Shown here: piece by piece, positions 17,301 through 27,454 of the stretch | Position numbering within the stretch: the first letter of the stretch is position 1 | How the letters are laid out: each line of letters starts with the position of its first letter | DNA from: Hyphomicrobiaceae bacterium | GTDB lineage: Bacteria; Pseudomonadota; Alphaproteobacteria; Rhizobiales; Ancalomicrobiaceae | DNA length: 64,000 nucleotides | NCBI GenBank assembly: GCA_016793065.1 | Contig: JAEULV010000021.1 | Coordinates: 1-64,000, forward strand | Reading direction: 5' to 3' | The notes under the pieces: generated by a model | The model's input: the letters and a program-made list of their open reading frames with translations, nothing else | Database searches by the model: none | Told to the model about the DNA's origin: nothing | Made by a program: the position numbers and the translations under genes

Positions 17301-18085
17301 GACGTCGTCGCCCAGTTCGGTTTCACATGCGCCCCGAGTTCGAGCACCGTCGGCTCGCGCCGGCGCGTCTGCACCACGATTGCCGTCACATTGTCCTTGC
17401 CGCCGCGCTCCAAGGCAAGCGCGATCAGCGCGTCGCACGCCACCTGGGCGTCGTGACCGGTGACCATGTCGCGGATTTCCTCGTCGCTGACATGGATCGT
17501 CAGCCCGTCCGAGCACAGCACATAGGTGTCGCCGGTCTCGATCAGCCCGTCGACCATCTCCAGTTCCACCTCCTCGGTGACGCCGATCGCCCGGGTGATG
17601 ACGTTGCGCCGGGGCCAGCGCGCCGCTTCCTCCCGCGTCAGCATGCCCTGCGCCACCAGTTCCTCCGCCTCCGAATGGTCGCGGGTGAGCTGGCTGATCT
17701 CGCCCTCGCGCACCCGGTAGATCCGGCTGTCGCCCGACCAGACGCAGGCATAGGACGCCCCGTGCGCCAGCAGGATCACCACCGTCGCGCCGATCAGCGC
17801 CAGACCCATCTCCGCCGCCGCCACCCTGAGCCGGGTGTTCGCCCGCACCAGCTTCGCCTCGCACTGGCGCAACAGCCCCACCGCGTCCGCCTGCGCCGCG
17901 ACACCGCCCAGTTCCTCGCACACGACCATGCTGGCGAGCTTGCCGGCCTGGTGCCCGCCCATGCCGTCGGACACCACCCACAGGCCGAGGCCGGGACGCA
18001 TCAGGAAATTGTCCTCGTTCGCCTGCCGGACCTTGCCGGTATGGCTCGATGCCCCGGATTCGAACACCAGCGACGCCATGTCCAT
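17297..18085 (-). CDS. pppA: T6SS PP2C-type protein phosphatase PppA
   Basis: The 262-residue protein has the PPM/PP2C metal-binding motifs: RQANEDNF near residue 20, VSDGMGGH near 38-45, a CSDGLT block and a late GGKDNVTAIVV. This is a complete single-domain phosphatase without a membrane segment. It reverses PpkA-driven threonine phosphorylation and switches off T6SS assembly in known systems. GAGG lies 7 bases before the first ATG. It overlaps ppkA by ATGA and follows tagF after 154 bases. Confidence 0.93.
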   Translation of the reverse strand: MDMASLVFESGASSHTGKVRQANEDNFLMRPGLGLWVVSDGMGGHQAGKLASMVVCEELGGVAAQADAVGLLRQCEAKLVRANTRLRVAAAEMGLALIGATVVILLAHGASYACVWSGDSRIYRVREGEISQLTRDHSEAEELVAQGMLTREEAARWPRRNVITRAIGVTEEVELEMVDGLIETGDTYVLCSDGLTIHVSDEEIRDMVTGHDAQVACDALIALALERGGKDNVTAIVVQTRRREPTVLELGAHVKPNWATTS

Positions 18086-18239
18086 TCGCGATCCTCGTCC
18101 TCAGACGGCGCCCGGCCCGCGCGCCTCGCGCGGTGGCCGGACGTCCGCCGAAACCCGTTGGGCCAGGGCCCCATCGAGCCCCGGCGATCCGCCTGCATCG
18201 CGCTTCCCGACAACCGCCGGAGGCGCCTGACGTCCTCGC

Positions 18240-18929
18240 CTAGGACGCCGCCTCGAAGCGACCAGTCAGGAAGCCGCGAAACTGCCCCGGATCCGGCAAG
18301 CGGTGCCCCGACAGCACCATCGGCTCGAACCCCTCGCCGCCGACCGTCCACCAGAACGTCGCCGTCGACGCCACCCTTGCCGCGTCCGCCGGCCCGAGCG
18401 CCTCGAACAGGTTGCCGCCCTCCGCCGCAGCCGTCGTCAGCAGCATGCCGTCGCCCAGCACCCGCGAGCCCGACGGAAACGCCGGCTCGGCGATGGCGGC
18501 CGGCGGCGCCAGCCCCTTCAGCGCCTCGGTCATCGCCTCGAAGTTCAGGTCGTCGTCGAGGCTCGCCAGCAGGAAGTCCTCGATCATCTGATACCACGCC
18601 TCCTGCGGATCGACCGACGGCGGCGCGAACGCCTGTTCCTCCTCCGCCATCGCCAGCAGCGTCAGCGGAAAATACCGGCCGATCCCGTCGACCGACGGCA
18701 TCAGCGCCCCCGTCACCGTCGCGCCGCAATGGCTCTTGCCGAGCCAGAACCGCCAGATCGGCGCCCGCAGGTACAGCTCCGGCCAGCGCGCGCCGATCGA
18801 CAGCCGGCTGGCGCTGATCGCCCCTTGCAGCCACGGCTCCCACACCGGCAGGAACCCGCGCGGCACGCCCTCGGCGATGAAGTCCCGCTTGACCGGCAGC
18901 TTGCCGTAGAGCGCGCAGCGTGTCGCCAT
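18240..18929 (-). CDS. tagF: T6SS-associated protein TagF
   Basis: The 229-residue protein has the TagF signature: YGKLPVKRDFI at the N-terminus, WEPWLQGAISASR near residues 30-42, PIWRFWL, and GIGRYFPLTLL. TagF acts in the cytoplasm as a post-translational repressor, with FHA/PpkA signalling relieving it in Pseudomonas. In Agrobacterium TagF is fused to PppA; here they are separate genes. Its ATG begins 1 base after the tssM stop. Confidence 0.92.
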   Translation of the reverse strand: MATRCALYGKLPVKRDFIAEGVPRGFLPVWEPWLQGAISASRLSIGARWPELYLRAPIWRFWLGKSHCGATVTGALMPSVDGIGRYFPLTLLAMAEEEQAFAPPSVDPQEAWYQMIEDFLLASLDDDLNFEAMTEALKGLAPPAAIAEPAFPSGSRVLGDGMLLTTAAAEGGNLFEALGPADAARVASTATFWWTVGGEGFEPMVLSGHRLPDPGQFRGFLTGRFEAAS

Positions 18930-18930
18930 G

Positions 18931-21900
18931 TCATTGCACCAGCGTCGCGGGGCAATTGAACTCCCGCAGGGCCGACATCGTGAACGGGTTCACCGTCGAC
19001 TGCACATTGAAGCGATAGGCATGCTCGCGCCCGGCGGTGATCACCACCCGCAGCGCGTCGCCCTGTTTCGACACCTTGCTCTGGTCGAGCACCTTGAACA
19101 ACGCCCACACGCCGGTCCGCTCCATCAGCGGAAAGCTCGTGCCGGTCTGGTCCGAGATCGCCACCATCGTCACCCGGCCAAGCCCGGTCGGCCCCGGGAA
19201 CATCACCGTCGCCGGCGCAACCGACTGCGGCGGCGGCGCCGGCGGCGGCGTCGTTCCGGGGAAGGTGAAGCCCGGCTCCGGCGGCGCCTGCGGCGAGGCG
19301 ATCTGCGTGCCGTTGATGTCGAGCTTCACCGTCGTCCCCGCCGCCGTCGGCGTCAGCGGCATCACCGCGAAGGCAAAGCTCGCCTGCGTGCCGCCGGCGC
19401 CGAAGAACGCGTCGCGGATCTGCGCCGCCCGCTGGAATTCCCTCAGCGAATTGTTCGACAGCATCTGCCCCACCCGGCTGTCCTTGCGCCAGGTCCACTC
19501 GGCCTTCGAGGTGTCGACATAGGTCTGCAGGCTGGTGATGAAGAACTTGTCCATCACCCCGTTCGGCGAGAACACCCGGGCGAAGTCCGCCATCTGGACT
19601 TCCTTGTCCGAGCCCTTGGTGAACGGATAGCGCCCGGTGATCAGCTGCCGGCACACCGCCGTGACGTTCTCGGCCAGACCCTTCTGCAGCTCGGCCACCA
19701 CCGACGACGCCACCGTCCCCTCGAACTCCTCCGACGCCGCCCGCATCAGCTTGTCGAACGGCGCCGGCAGCCGGTTGGAGCTCGCCCGCATCGTCGCCAG
19801 GCTCTGCCGCGTCGCCGCGTTGAGCTGCAGCGCCGAGCCGACCTCGCCGGCCGACCCGGCCAGCCCCTGATAGACCTCGTTGAGAATGCCGACGAAGGCA
19901 TCGATCTCGCGCCCGCCGGCATTGCCCTCGACCCAGGCATAATAGGGCCGGAAATTGTCCTCGATCGACCGCCCCGCCGAGGCGCTGTTCTGGAACACGA
20001 TCGCCGGCTTGGCCGCGCCCGCCCCCGCCCCCGCCGGCGCCTCTTCCTTCTTGCGCTCGCGCGACAATTGCGTCTGCGTCTTGATGTCCTCGAACAGCTG
20101 CTTCAGCGGCGACGCCGCCGACGACAGCGTGCCGAGCGTCAGATATTTCGGCCGGTCCGCCGTCAGCGGCCTCACCCGGATATTGGCGAGCGCCGCGTTC
20201 CACGCCGCGATGAAGTCCTTGGCATAGATGATCAGGATATCGTCCGGCAGCGTCTGGAACTGGTTGTCGACCACCGCCTGCCGCCCCGGCTCGCCCAGGA
20301 CCCAGCGCTCCCGCTCCAGCTGGTCGGCGATGTCCGGCAGCCGGTCGATCAGGCCCTCATGGAAGCCGTTATAGGTGTAGAACCCGGCGACCCGCACCGC
20401 GTCGAGGCCCTTGCCGTCGCCGGAGGTGAACACCGCCGGCATGTTCGGCCCGGCCTTCGCCGCGATCCAGTCCTTGATCGTCTTCGACCGCGCCTTGGAC
20501 TTCAGCATCTGGTAGGCGCGGTCGGCGAGGTTCATCCGCACCAGCGCTTCCTGCACGTCCTTCACCAGGGTGCCGTCGAGCTGCACATTGGCGCCGGTGC
20601 CGTTGTCGAGTTCCAGCATCGCCACCAGATGCTCTTCCAGCGCCTGCCGCATCCCGGCCTTTTCCGGTCCCGGATAAAGCTGGTTCAGCCAGTCGGCCCG
20701 CGCCCAGTCGACGATCAGCGCCTTTTCCGCCGGCCCCTGCGCTCCCAGCATCAGATAGACCTTGAACGTCTCGTAGAGATCGCCGCGCACGCTGCGCACC
20801 ATTTCCGCCCGCCCGGCATTCAGCACCTCTTCCAGCCGGAAGATCAGCCGCTGCCTGAGAAACCGCTCCAGCGCCGCCCGGTAGGTCGTCTCCGCCGCCG
20901 AGCGCAGGCGGTCGCGCTGCGACAGCCCGAACGTCTCCTCGGTCGGCACCGCCTCGTTGCGGTGCTCGTAGCCGACCGGCATGTTGCGCACCGCCTCCAG
21001 CAGCGGCAGCACCCGCTCGAACTTGCGGTCCGAGATCGTCGTCTCGCTGAGCAGCGCCTTGGCATTGGCGCCATAGGCGGTGATCTCGCCATTGGTGCCG
21101 ACGATCAGCTGGTCGTTGCGGGTATAGGACAGCGTCCACGCCGCCACCCCCGCCATCGTCGCCAGCGCCAGCGCCGAATAGGCGGCGATCTTGATCAACA
21201 GGTTGCGCCGCACCGCCCGCTGGTCGGTCGACACCCAGGCACTTTCGCCGATGATCACCTTGTTGATCAGGTCGGCGAGGAAGTAGCTCTTGCCGGTCCC
21301 CGACAGATAGCCGTCATTGATCGCCTCGGCCCCGAATGACCGCGAGATCGAGCCGATGATCCGGTCGATCGGCGTGCCCTCCTGCGTGCCGGAGGTGAAA
21401 TAGAACCCGCGCAGGATCGCGTTGGAATGATAGCGCGTCGGCTCGAAGATCCGGGTGAGGAAATCGAACACAGGCTGCTTCAGCGTCACCACCTGCGCCG
21501 GAAAACCGAACACCCTGACCCGCGCCGCCGGGTCCGGTTCGCCCTGCAGCCGGTCCGGCATCATTTCGCTGAGCCGCTCCACCAGCGCGTCGAGCTCGCC
21601 GGGGAACTGCGTCACCATGTTCTCGGTCTTGCTCTTGGTCTGGAACGTCGCGCCCCACACCTGCCGCCGGCCGGCCTCGCCGAGATAGCCGAAATACTCC
21701 TGGAATCCCGCCACCAGATCCATCTTGGTGAACAGCACATAGACCGGAAAATCGATCTTCAGCCGCTCGTGCAGCTCCAGCAGCCGCGAGCGCACCGCCC
21801 CGGCATGGGCCACCAGCTCGGCCTGGTCCAGTGTGATCAGGTCCTGGATGCTGATCGCCACGATCACGCCGTTGATCGGCTGCTTCGGCCGGTTCTTCTT

Positions 21901-22488
21901 CAGCAGGTCGAGAAACGCCCCCCAGCTCTTCTGATCGGAGCGCTGGTTGGAATCCTGCGTCGTGTAGCGCCCGGCGGTGTCGATCAGCACCGCGTCCTCG
22001 GTGAACCACCAGTCGCAATAGCGCGTGCCGCCGACACCGGCGATCGCCTGCGGCGTCTTGCCCCGCGCCAGCGGAAAGTTCAGCCCCGAATTGACCAGCG
22101 CCGTCGTCTTGCCCGATCCCGGCGGACCGATGATCACATACCACGGCAGGTCGTAGAGAAAATCGCCCTTGCCGCCGCTGGCGCTCTTCAGCGTCGTCAG
22201 CGCGTCCTTCATCCGCTCCTTCAGCGCGTCGCTGTCGTCCTGCTCCTCCGCCTGCCCGACCGCCTCGCTGAGGTTCTCCGCCGACTTGATGCGGGTATAG
22301 GCGTAGTGGATCAGATAGCCGCCGCCCATGACGGCGCAGAACACGATCGAGATGCCGCGAATCCAGGGCGATTCGAACGGATAGTAGCCGGCCATGGCAA
22401 ATAGCGGCGCGGCATACCAGATGACGCCGCACAGGGCGACGATCCCTGACAGTACCACCCCCGACTTGGCCCAGAATGCGCGCCCCAT
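18931..22488 (-). CDS. tssM: T6SS membrane complex protein TssM (IcmF)
   Basis: The 1185-residue protein has two N-terminal membrane segments (about 8-30 and 40-60). A GTPase-like cytoplasmic domain follows with Walker A GPPGSGKT at 121-128 and VLIDTAGRY. A third membrane segment near residue 430 precedes the large periplasmic part. With TssL it forms the trans-envelope channel, normally tethered to the outer membrane by TssJ, which is not recognisable here. ATG 22488 is preferred over a GTG 8 codons upstream because a purine-rich AAGGGATAGG precedes it. Walker A is intact, so ATP-dependent function is possible. Confidence 0.95.
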   Translation of the reverse strand: MGRAFWAKSGVVLSGIVALCGVIWYAAPLFAMAGYYPFESPWIRGISIVFCAVMGGGYLIHYAYTRIKSAENLSEAVGQAEEQDDSDALKERMKDALTTLKSASGGKGDFLYDLPWYVIIGPPGSGKTTALVNSGLNFPLARGKTPQAIAGVGGTRYCDWWFTEDAVLIDTAGRYTTQDSNQRSDQKSWGAFLDLLKKNRPKQPINGVIVAISIQDLITLDQAELVAHAGAVRSRLLELHERLKIDFPVYVLFTKMDLVAGFQEYFGYLGEAGRRQVWGATFQTKSKTENMVTQFPGELDALVERLSEMMPDRLQGEPDPAARVRVFGFPAQVVTLKQPVFDFLTRIFEPTRYHSNAILRGFYFTSGTQEGTPIDRIIGSISRSFGAEAINDGYLSGTGKSYFLADLINKVIIGESAWVSTDQRAVRRNLLIKIAAYSALALATMAGVAAWTLSYTRNDQLIVGTNGEITAYGANAKALLSETTISDRKFERVLPLLEAVRNMPVGYEHRNEAVPTEETFGLSQRDRLRSAAETTYRAALERFLRQRLIFRLEEVLNAGRAEMVRSVRGDLYETFKVYLMLGAQGPAEKALIVDWARADWLNQLYPGPEKAGMRQALEEHLVAMLELDNGTGANVQLDGTLVKDVQEALVRMNLADRAYQMLKSKARSKTIKDWIAAKAGPNMPAVFTSGDGKGLDAVRVAGFYTYNGFHEGLIDRLPDIADQLERERWVLGEPGRQAVVDNQFQTLPDDILIIYAKDFIAAWNAALANIRVRPLTADRPKYLTLGTLSSAASPLKQLFEDIKTQTQLSRERKKEEAPAGAGAGAAKPAIVFQNSASAGRSIEDNFRPYYAWVEGNAGGREIDAFVGILNEVYQGLAGSAGEVGSALQLNAATRQSLATMRASSNRLPAPFDKLMRAASEEFEGTVASSVVAELQKGLAENVTAVCRQLITGRYPFTKGSDKEVQMADFARVFSPNGVMDKFFITSLQTYVDTSKAEWTWRKDSRVGQMLSNNSLREFQRAAQIRDAFFGAGGTQASFAFAVMPLTPTAAGTTVKLDINGTQIASPQAPPEPGFTFPGTTPPPAPPPQSVAPATVMFPGPTGLGRVTMVAISDQTGTSFPLMERTGVWALFKVLDQSKVSKQGDALRVVITAGREHAYRFNVQSTVNPFTMSALREFNCPATLVQ

Positions 22489-22640
22489 ATCCCGACCTAT
22501 CCCTTGATCCACACGTAATGGTTCAAATCCGCGACCCGCAATGCTGCTCTTCCGGCAAGACCGTCACCCGCGATCCGGTCGTCGCGGCCGATGGGCACCC
22601 GCCCGCCGACCGCGACGACCGGTCGAACCCGCCCCGCCGC

Positions 22641-24224
22641 TCAATCCACCCGGTCGATCCAGATTTCCACCCGGCGATTGCTCTTGCGGTTTTCTTCCTT
22701 GTCGTTCTTCGCCACCGGTTCCTTGTCGCCCTGGCCCGACGTCGCCAGCCGGCTGGCATCGGTGAGCCCGGTCTTCATCACCTCGGCCACCGCCTTCGCC
22801 CGCGCCACCGACAGCTCGTAATTGTCGCGGAACCGCCCGGAACTGATCGGCGTGTTGTCGGTATGACCGACGACCCGGATCGGTCCGGCCTCCTTTTCCA
22901 GCACCTGCGCGATCTTCTTGGCATGCGCCGCGAATTCCGGCCGCACGTCCGCCCGCCCGGATTCGAACAGCAGCGCGCTACCGACCCGCACCACGATCCG
23001 CGTGCCGACCGCCAGCGCATCCACCTGCCCCGCGGCGATCTCGGCCGAAAGCCCCGCCCGGATCCGCTGCAACTGCGTCAGCGGCGCGTTCGGCTTCGGC
23101 TCGGGCTCGCGCACCGGCTCGGGCTTCGGCGGCGGCGGCACCGGCGCCTTGCGCGCCAGCGCCAGCTCCACCGGCTGATGCAGCGACAGCATCGTCTCGG
23201 TCGAGGCCTCCGCCGCGCCCGCCAGCAACAGCCGATAGGTCAGGAACAGCGCGCTCAGCCCGGCGACCACGAACACCGCCGCCACCCAGAACGGCACCCG
23301 CACCCGCCCGTGATCGGCCTTGAGGTCAAGCCCGCGCCAGCGCGGCGAAATCTCGTCCGGTGTCCGCCGGCGCAGCCGCTGCAGCACCTCGTAGGTCCGC
23401 CGCTGCGTGTCCTGCAGCTGCGCCTGTCCGCCCGGCGTCGTCCGGTGCACGCCCTGGAATCCCAGCGCCAGACAGGCATGTTGCAATTCCAGCAGCGCCT
23501 CCGAATGCATCGGATCGGCGATCGCCCGGTCGAGTTCCTGGAAGAACCGCACGCCGCCGATGCGCTCGCCGAAGAACCGGCTCAACATCGAATATTGCGC
23601 CCAGACATGCCGGTCTTCCGACGGGATGTTCTGCACGATGTCGTCGGCGGTGGCGCACAGCACGTATTTCGCCACCATCGCCTGCGCATCGGGGATGCCG
23701 GCGGCGCGCACGTCGACCTCGAACGCCTTCACCGACTCCGCCACGTGCTCCATCAGCTCGGCGAACGAGGCCCGCATCAGCGCGATCCTGAGCCGCCCGA
23801 GCAACAACAGCATCGGCCCGGCCGCCCGCATGATCGGGTTCTGGTGCGGCAGGATCATCTCGTCGCGCTTCAGCAGCGCCGGACGCGGCGGCGCCACCAT
23901 CTGGCTGCGATCCACCGGCTGGTTGAGCATGCCCCAGCTGTCGCGCGGGATCGGCGCCTGCGGTGCCGCCGGCGCATAGCCGCGCGGCGGCGACTGTTGC
24001 GGATAGCCCTGCCCGGCCTGCGGATAGCCCCCCGACTGCGGATAGCCTTGCGGTGGCGGCGGATACCCCTGCGGCGGCGGGGCATAACCCTGCTGCGGCG
24101 GTGGAGGCGCCGGCGTCGGCGGCGGCACGAACGACCCAGGCTGCGCCGGTCGCCGTCCACCCGGGTTCGGCCGGAACACGGTGCGCTCGTTGCGGTCGGA
24201 CGGGTCGAACGGATCGTCGCTCAT
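22641..24224 (-). CDS. tssL: T6SS protein TssL, long form with C-terminal OmpA-like peptidoglycan-binding domain
   Basis: The protein has 527 residues. An acidic N-terminus carries ERTVFRPNPGG with Thr15, matching the position of the TssL threonine phosphorylated by PpkA in Agrobacterium. A Gln/Gly/Pro-rich tract (about 35-85) is followed by the DotU/IcmH domain (about 100-320). A single membrane segment (about 325-347; VPFWVAAVFVVAG) leads to an OmpA domain (about 400-527) with VVGHTDNTPI and NRRVEIW. The OmpA domain anchors the complex to peptidoglycan, which could offset the lack of a visible TssJ. ATG overlaps the tssK stop by 4 bases. Confidence 0.95.
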   Translation of the reverse strand: MSDDPFDPSDRNERTVFRPNPGGRRPAQPGSFVPPPTPAPPPPQQGYAPPPQGYPPPPQGYPQSGGYPQAGQGYPQQSPPRGYAPAAPQAPIPRDSWGMLNQPVDRSQMVAPPRPALLKRDEMILPHQNPIMRAAGPMLLLLGRLRIALMRASFAELMEHVAESVKAFEVDVRAAGIPDAQAMVAKYVLCATADDIVQNIPSEDRHVWAQYSMLSRFFGERIGGVRFFQELDRAIADPMHSEALLELQHACLALGFQGVHRTTPGGQAQLQDTQRRTYEVLQRLRRRTPDEISPRWRGLDLKADHGRVRVPFWVAAVFVVAGLSALFLTYRLLLAGAAEASTETMLSLHQPVELALARKAPVPPPPKPEPVREPEPKPNAPLTQLQRIRAGLSAEIAAGQVDALAVGTRIVVRVGSALLFESGRADVRPEFAAHAKKIAQVLEKEAGPIRVVGHTDNTPISSGRFRDNYELSVARAKAVAEVMKTGLTDASRLATSGQGDKEPVAKNDKEENRKSNRRVEIWIDRVD

Positions 24225-25558
24225 CGCCTGTCATCCAGAATGGCCCAGAGCTCCAGCTCCAGCCCCGGCCAGTCGTCCGAGAAGTGCATGCCGATCGAAG
24301 TCGCGGTGCTGAATTCCGGCCACAAGGGCGAGGCTTTGTCCAGATAGAAATAGACGTGGTCGGCGATCGCCCGGATCTGCGCCGGCGGCGTCGGCATGTG
24401 CACCAGCCCGACGCCGGGCAGATGGGTATGGACGATCTCGTTCATCTTGGTGTTCGGCCCAAGCTTGAACAGATGCGGAAACTGGCTCTGGATCTCGGTC
24501 AACGGCCGCGCCGCCGCCACTTCCAGCACCAGCGTCGCGTTGCGGAACAACGAGCGGTCGCGAATGACCGAGATATAGGCGTTCGCCGCCCGCTGGATGA
24601 TCTCCAGCCGGATCGTCCGCCGCCCCAGCCGCGCGCTGAGAAAATCCTGCAGGTCGCGCACGATCGGCGCGAACACATTTTCGAGATCGTCGTGATCGTA
24701 GGCCGGATAGTCCCGCGCCCGCCGCTCGGTGGTGGCAAACGTCGCCAGTTCCCCTACCAGCCGCAGCATCTCGACATAGAGCCGCTCCGGATGCACATAG
24801 GTCGACTGGCGGAAATGCCGGAACACCGGGATCGTCCGGTTCAGCAGCTGCAGCACCAGATAGTCGGCGCTCTGCAGGCCGCCGCCGGCGCTCGGATCGG
24901 CGGCATAGCGGGCGAGTTCCTCCAGCTTGGTATCGACCCAGCCGACCACCCGGTCGATCCAGCCGTCGACCACCGGATGCGCCGAGGTCGACAACAGCGG
25001 CGGCACGTATTTCTCGTCGAGCACGATCGTCCGGTCGCGCACCTCGAGAATCCGGGCAATGCCCAGGCACATGTAGCCCGGCTTCGGCGTCTTGCGGATC
25101 TCCAGCGCCAGCCGCGGATGCACCACCTCGATCTCGTCCTCGCTGCGCAGGTCGGCGGTCGAGTCGATGAAGAATTCCGGCTTGGGATAATAGCGCGACG
25201 CGCTCTCGGCATCCTTCGGCGCCACCTCGCGCGAATTCGCCGAGGCAATCGGCATCGTCAGCCAGATGATCTGCTTCGCCGCCGTCTCCGGCACGTCGAT
25301 CGGGTCCGGCAACGGGCTGTCGGCCGGCAAATCGAACGGCATGCCGTCATTGAGCACGCCGGTGGCGCGCCGCAGCCCGAACTTGCACTGCTGCGCCAGG
25401 TCCCGGTCGATTTCGAGCGTCGAGAATCCCCACGGATACGGCGTCACCCGCTGCACCCGCGTCTCGATCAGGCGTTCCAGATAGCGATTGTTCTGCTGCA
25501 GGTGCTGCGGCTTCAAGAACAATCCCTCGGACCACAAAACCTTGCTATACCAAGACAT
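24221..25558 (-). CDS. tssK: T6SS baseplate protein TssK
   Basis: The 445-residue protein matches TssK in length and signature: the N-terminus contains VLWSEGLFLKPQHLQQ and the C-terminus the P.GVGLVHMPTPP and YFYLDKASPLW blocks. TssK links the baseplate to the TssL/TssM membrane complex. It overlaps tssL by ATGA, so the two are probably translationally coupled. There is no membrane segment. Confidence 0.96.
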   Translation of the reverse strand: MSWYSKVLWSEGLFLKPQHLQQNNRYLERLIETRVQRVTPYPWGFSTLEIDRDLAQQCKFGLRRATGVLNDGMPFDLPADSPLPDPIDVPETAAKQIIWLTMPIASANSREVAPKDAESASRYYPKPEFFIDSTADLRSEDEIEVVHPRLALEIRKTPKPGYMCLGIARILEVRDRTIVLDEKYVPPLLSTSAHPVVDGWIDRVVGWVDTKLEELARYAADPSAGGGLQSADYLVLQLLNRTIPVFRHFRQSTYVHPERLYVEMLRLVGELATFATTERRARDYPAYDHDDLENVFAPIVRDLQDFLSARLGRRTIRLEIIQRAANAYISVIRDRSLFRNATLVLEVAAARPLTEIQSQFPHLFKLGPNTKMNEIVHTHLPGVGLVHMPTPPAQIRAIADHVYFYLDKASPLWPEFSTATSIGMHFSDDWPGLELELWAILDDRR

Positions 25559-25649
25559 TACCTGACCGCCATTGGTTCCTGCCGGGCTCCGGGACAGAAG
25601 GCTTGCATCCGCGCTCGCGCATCAATCTAGACGCGAAACGCCGTCAAAT

Positions 25650-27245
25650 CTACCTGCCGGATGATCCGAGCCGATCATAACATTCGGAAAAATACAACAT
25701 GAAGGCGCCAACCATGCCATTATCATTCCGCAACGTCTTCGCCTGCCAGCGCGCCGCATAGTGATCCCAGAGCTTGGCCTTGCGTGATCCGAGCAGCGCG
25801 GCGACGCCCTTGTCGGCCTCAACCGCCTTTTCCACCTCGGCCGGATCGAGATCCTCGAACAGCATCCGCATCGCCTGCTGCATCGCCGCGTAGGTGCGGG
25901 CCTGGTGGTTGACCAGATCCTCAAATCCCTCGGCCATCGCCTTCTGACCGCTCAGATAGCTGCGCATCGGCGGTCCGAGCATGACCATGATCGCCTCCTC
26001 GACCGTCGGCGAGAACTTCAGCGGATTGTTGTCGGTGGCGCCGATCATCGTGTGCTCGCTCGACCGCATCATCCGCTTGGCGTCGCTGCGCGCCGCCAGG
26101 AGCCGCATCATGTTCTCGGCCACCGTGCGCAGGACGGCGCCGACCTCCTCCAGCGTCTCGCCGGCGTCGCGACGCATCAGCGCCTGCGGCTGCACCCCCG
26201 CCCCCTTGGCGATCCGCGCCAGCGCCTCTTCCGCCGTCAGCATCCCGCCCGCCGCCGGCGCCTGGGCCGACGGCCGCACCGCGGCGAATTCCGATTGCGT
26301 CGCCGGCGGCGCCGGTTCCTCGGCGGCGACCGGCCGCGTGTCAACCCAGACCGAGCGTCGCCCGCCGGCGAACTCGCCGCCAGCCGGCGCGCCCGCCTCG
26401 CCACCGACAGGTGGCAGCGGCGCGACCGCCGGCACCGGCGCCGCGACAGGCGGCAGCGGCGGCGGAATCGGGGTCGCCGGCAACGGCGGCGGTATCGCCC
26501 CCGTCATCGGCACGGCGGCAGGCGTGTCCCACGGCGAGGCGCCCCCCGCCTTGCCCGGATCGACGCGCGGCAGCGGCGGCGGATCGAACGGCGAGCCGCC
26601 GCCGACCGGCACCGCGAATGGCGACTGCCCCGCCGGCCGCGCCGGTGTCGGGATCGGCATCGGCGCGTCGAACGGCCCCGGCTGCGCCCCGCCGACCGGA
26701 GCGGCAAACGGATCGCCGAAATCGTTGCCGCCCCGGCCGCGATCGCGCACCGGGTCCGGCAGATCCATCGCCCAGTCGAGGAAATCCGGCTGCACCGGCC
26801 GGTTCTGCTTGTTCGGCATCACCTCGGCCCGATGGGCCGGCGGCGCCGCCCCGTCGACCGACCAGAACTCGGCGGTGTTGATCGGCGGCGCCATCGGCGC
26901 CCGCGCCGGTTCCGGCGCCTGGTCGCTGGCGTCGATCTCGGCGACGACGATGTAATTGCCGATCAGCAGCCGGTCGCCATGCCGCAGCCGATGCGGCCCC
27001 TGCATCCGCCGGTCGCTGCCGTTGACGAACGTGCCGTTGGTCGACACGTCGTAGATCACGTAGTCGCCGTTCTGGAACCGCACCTCGCAATGCTTGCCCG
27101 AGATGAACCGCGACGGGTCCGGCAAGGTCCAGTCCAGGTGCGGGTCGCGGCCGAGATCGATCCCGCGGCGTCCGCTGACCCGGATGCTCAGCGGCCCGCC
27201 ATCCGGCAGATTGGTCTCGTTCTCGATTCTGAGCGTGAGCGCCAT
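25650..27245 (-). CDS. tagH: T6SS FHA-domain protein TagH (Fha/ImpI)
   Basis: The 531-residue protein has an N-terminal FHA domain (about 1-95) with all phospho-threonine-binding landmarks: GR at 32-33, Ser49 and His52 (FISGKH), and NGTFVNG starting at 70. A long Pro/Ala/Gly-rich linker (about 110-340) leads to a conserved C-terminal TagH domain (about 350-531) with FSPTVEEAIMVML. ATG 27245 (MALTLRIEN) is the natural start of the FHA fold; 25 upstream in-frame codons are Arg/Gly-rich and unlikely to be translated. In known systems FHA proteins bind phospho-threonine on TssL or themselves to license assembly. Confidence 0.93.
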   Translation of the reverse strand: MALTLRIENETNLPDGGPLSIRVSGRRGIDLGRDPHLDWTLPDPSRFISGKHCEVRFQNGDYVIYDVSTNGTFVNGSDRRMQGPHRLRHGDRLLIGNYIVVAEIDASDQAPEPARAPMAPPINTAEFWSVDGAAPPAHRAEVMPNKQNRPVQPDFLDWAMDLPDPVRDRGRGGNDFGDPFAAPVGGAQPGPFDAPMPIPTPARPAGQSPFAVPVGGGSPFDPPPLPRVDPGKAGGASPWDTPAAVPMTGAIPPPLPATPIPPPLPPVAAPVPAVAPLPPVGGEAGAPAGGEFAGGRRSVWVDTRPVAAEEPAPPATQSEFAAVRPSAQAPAAGGMLTAEEALARIAKGAGVQPQALMRRDAGETLEEVGAVLRTVAENMMRLLAARSDAKRMMRSSEHTMIGATDNNPLKFSPTVEEAIMVMLGPPMRSYLSGQKAMAEGFEDLVNHQARTYAAMQQAMRMLFEDLDPAEVEKAVEADKGVAALLGSRKAKLWDHYAARWQAKTLRNDNGMVGAFMLYFSECYDRLGSSGR

Positions 27246-27454
27246 GCGGCCGGCTTTCCCCCAACGACCCCGGGCAGGATCATGGCCCCGCCCGCGTCCA
27301 GCATCCATCCGCACCGCCAACCGTCATCCCCGGTCGGCCGCGTGCACAAGCCATGGAAGACCCATCCCGAGTCGTTTGATCCGGATTCCTTCCCGCCTGC
27401 CGACATTTATGAAGCCGCCGGCTTCAAGCCGCAAGACCGGCCTTCGGCCTTGCT

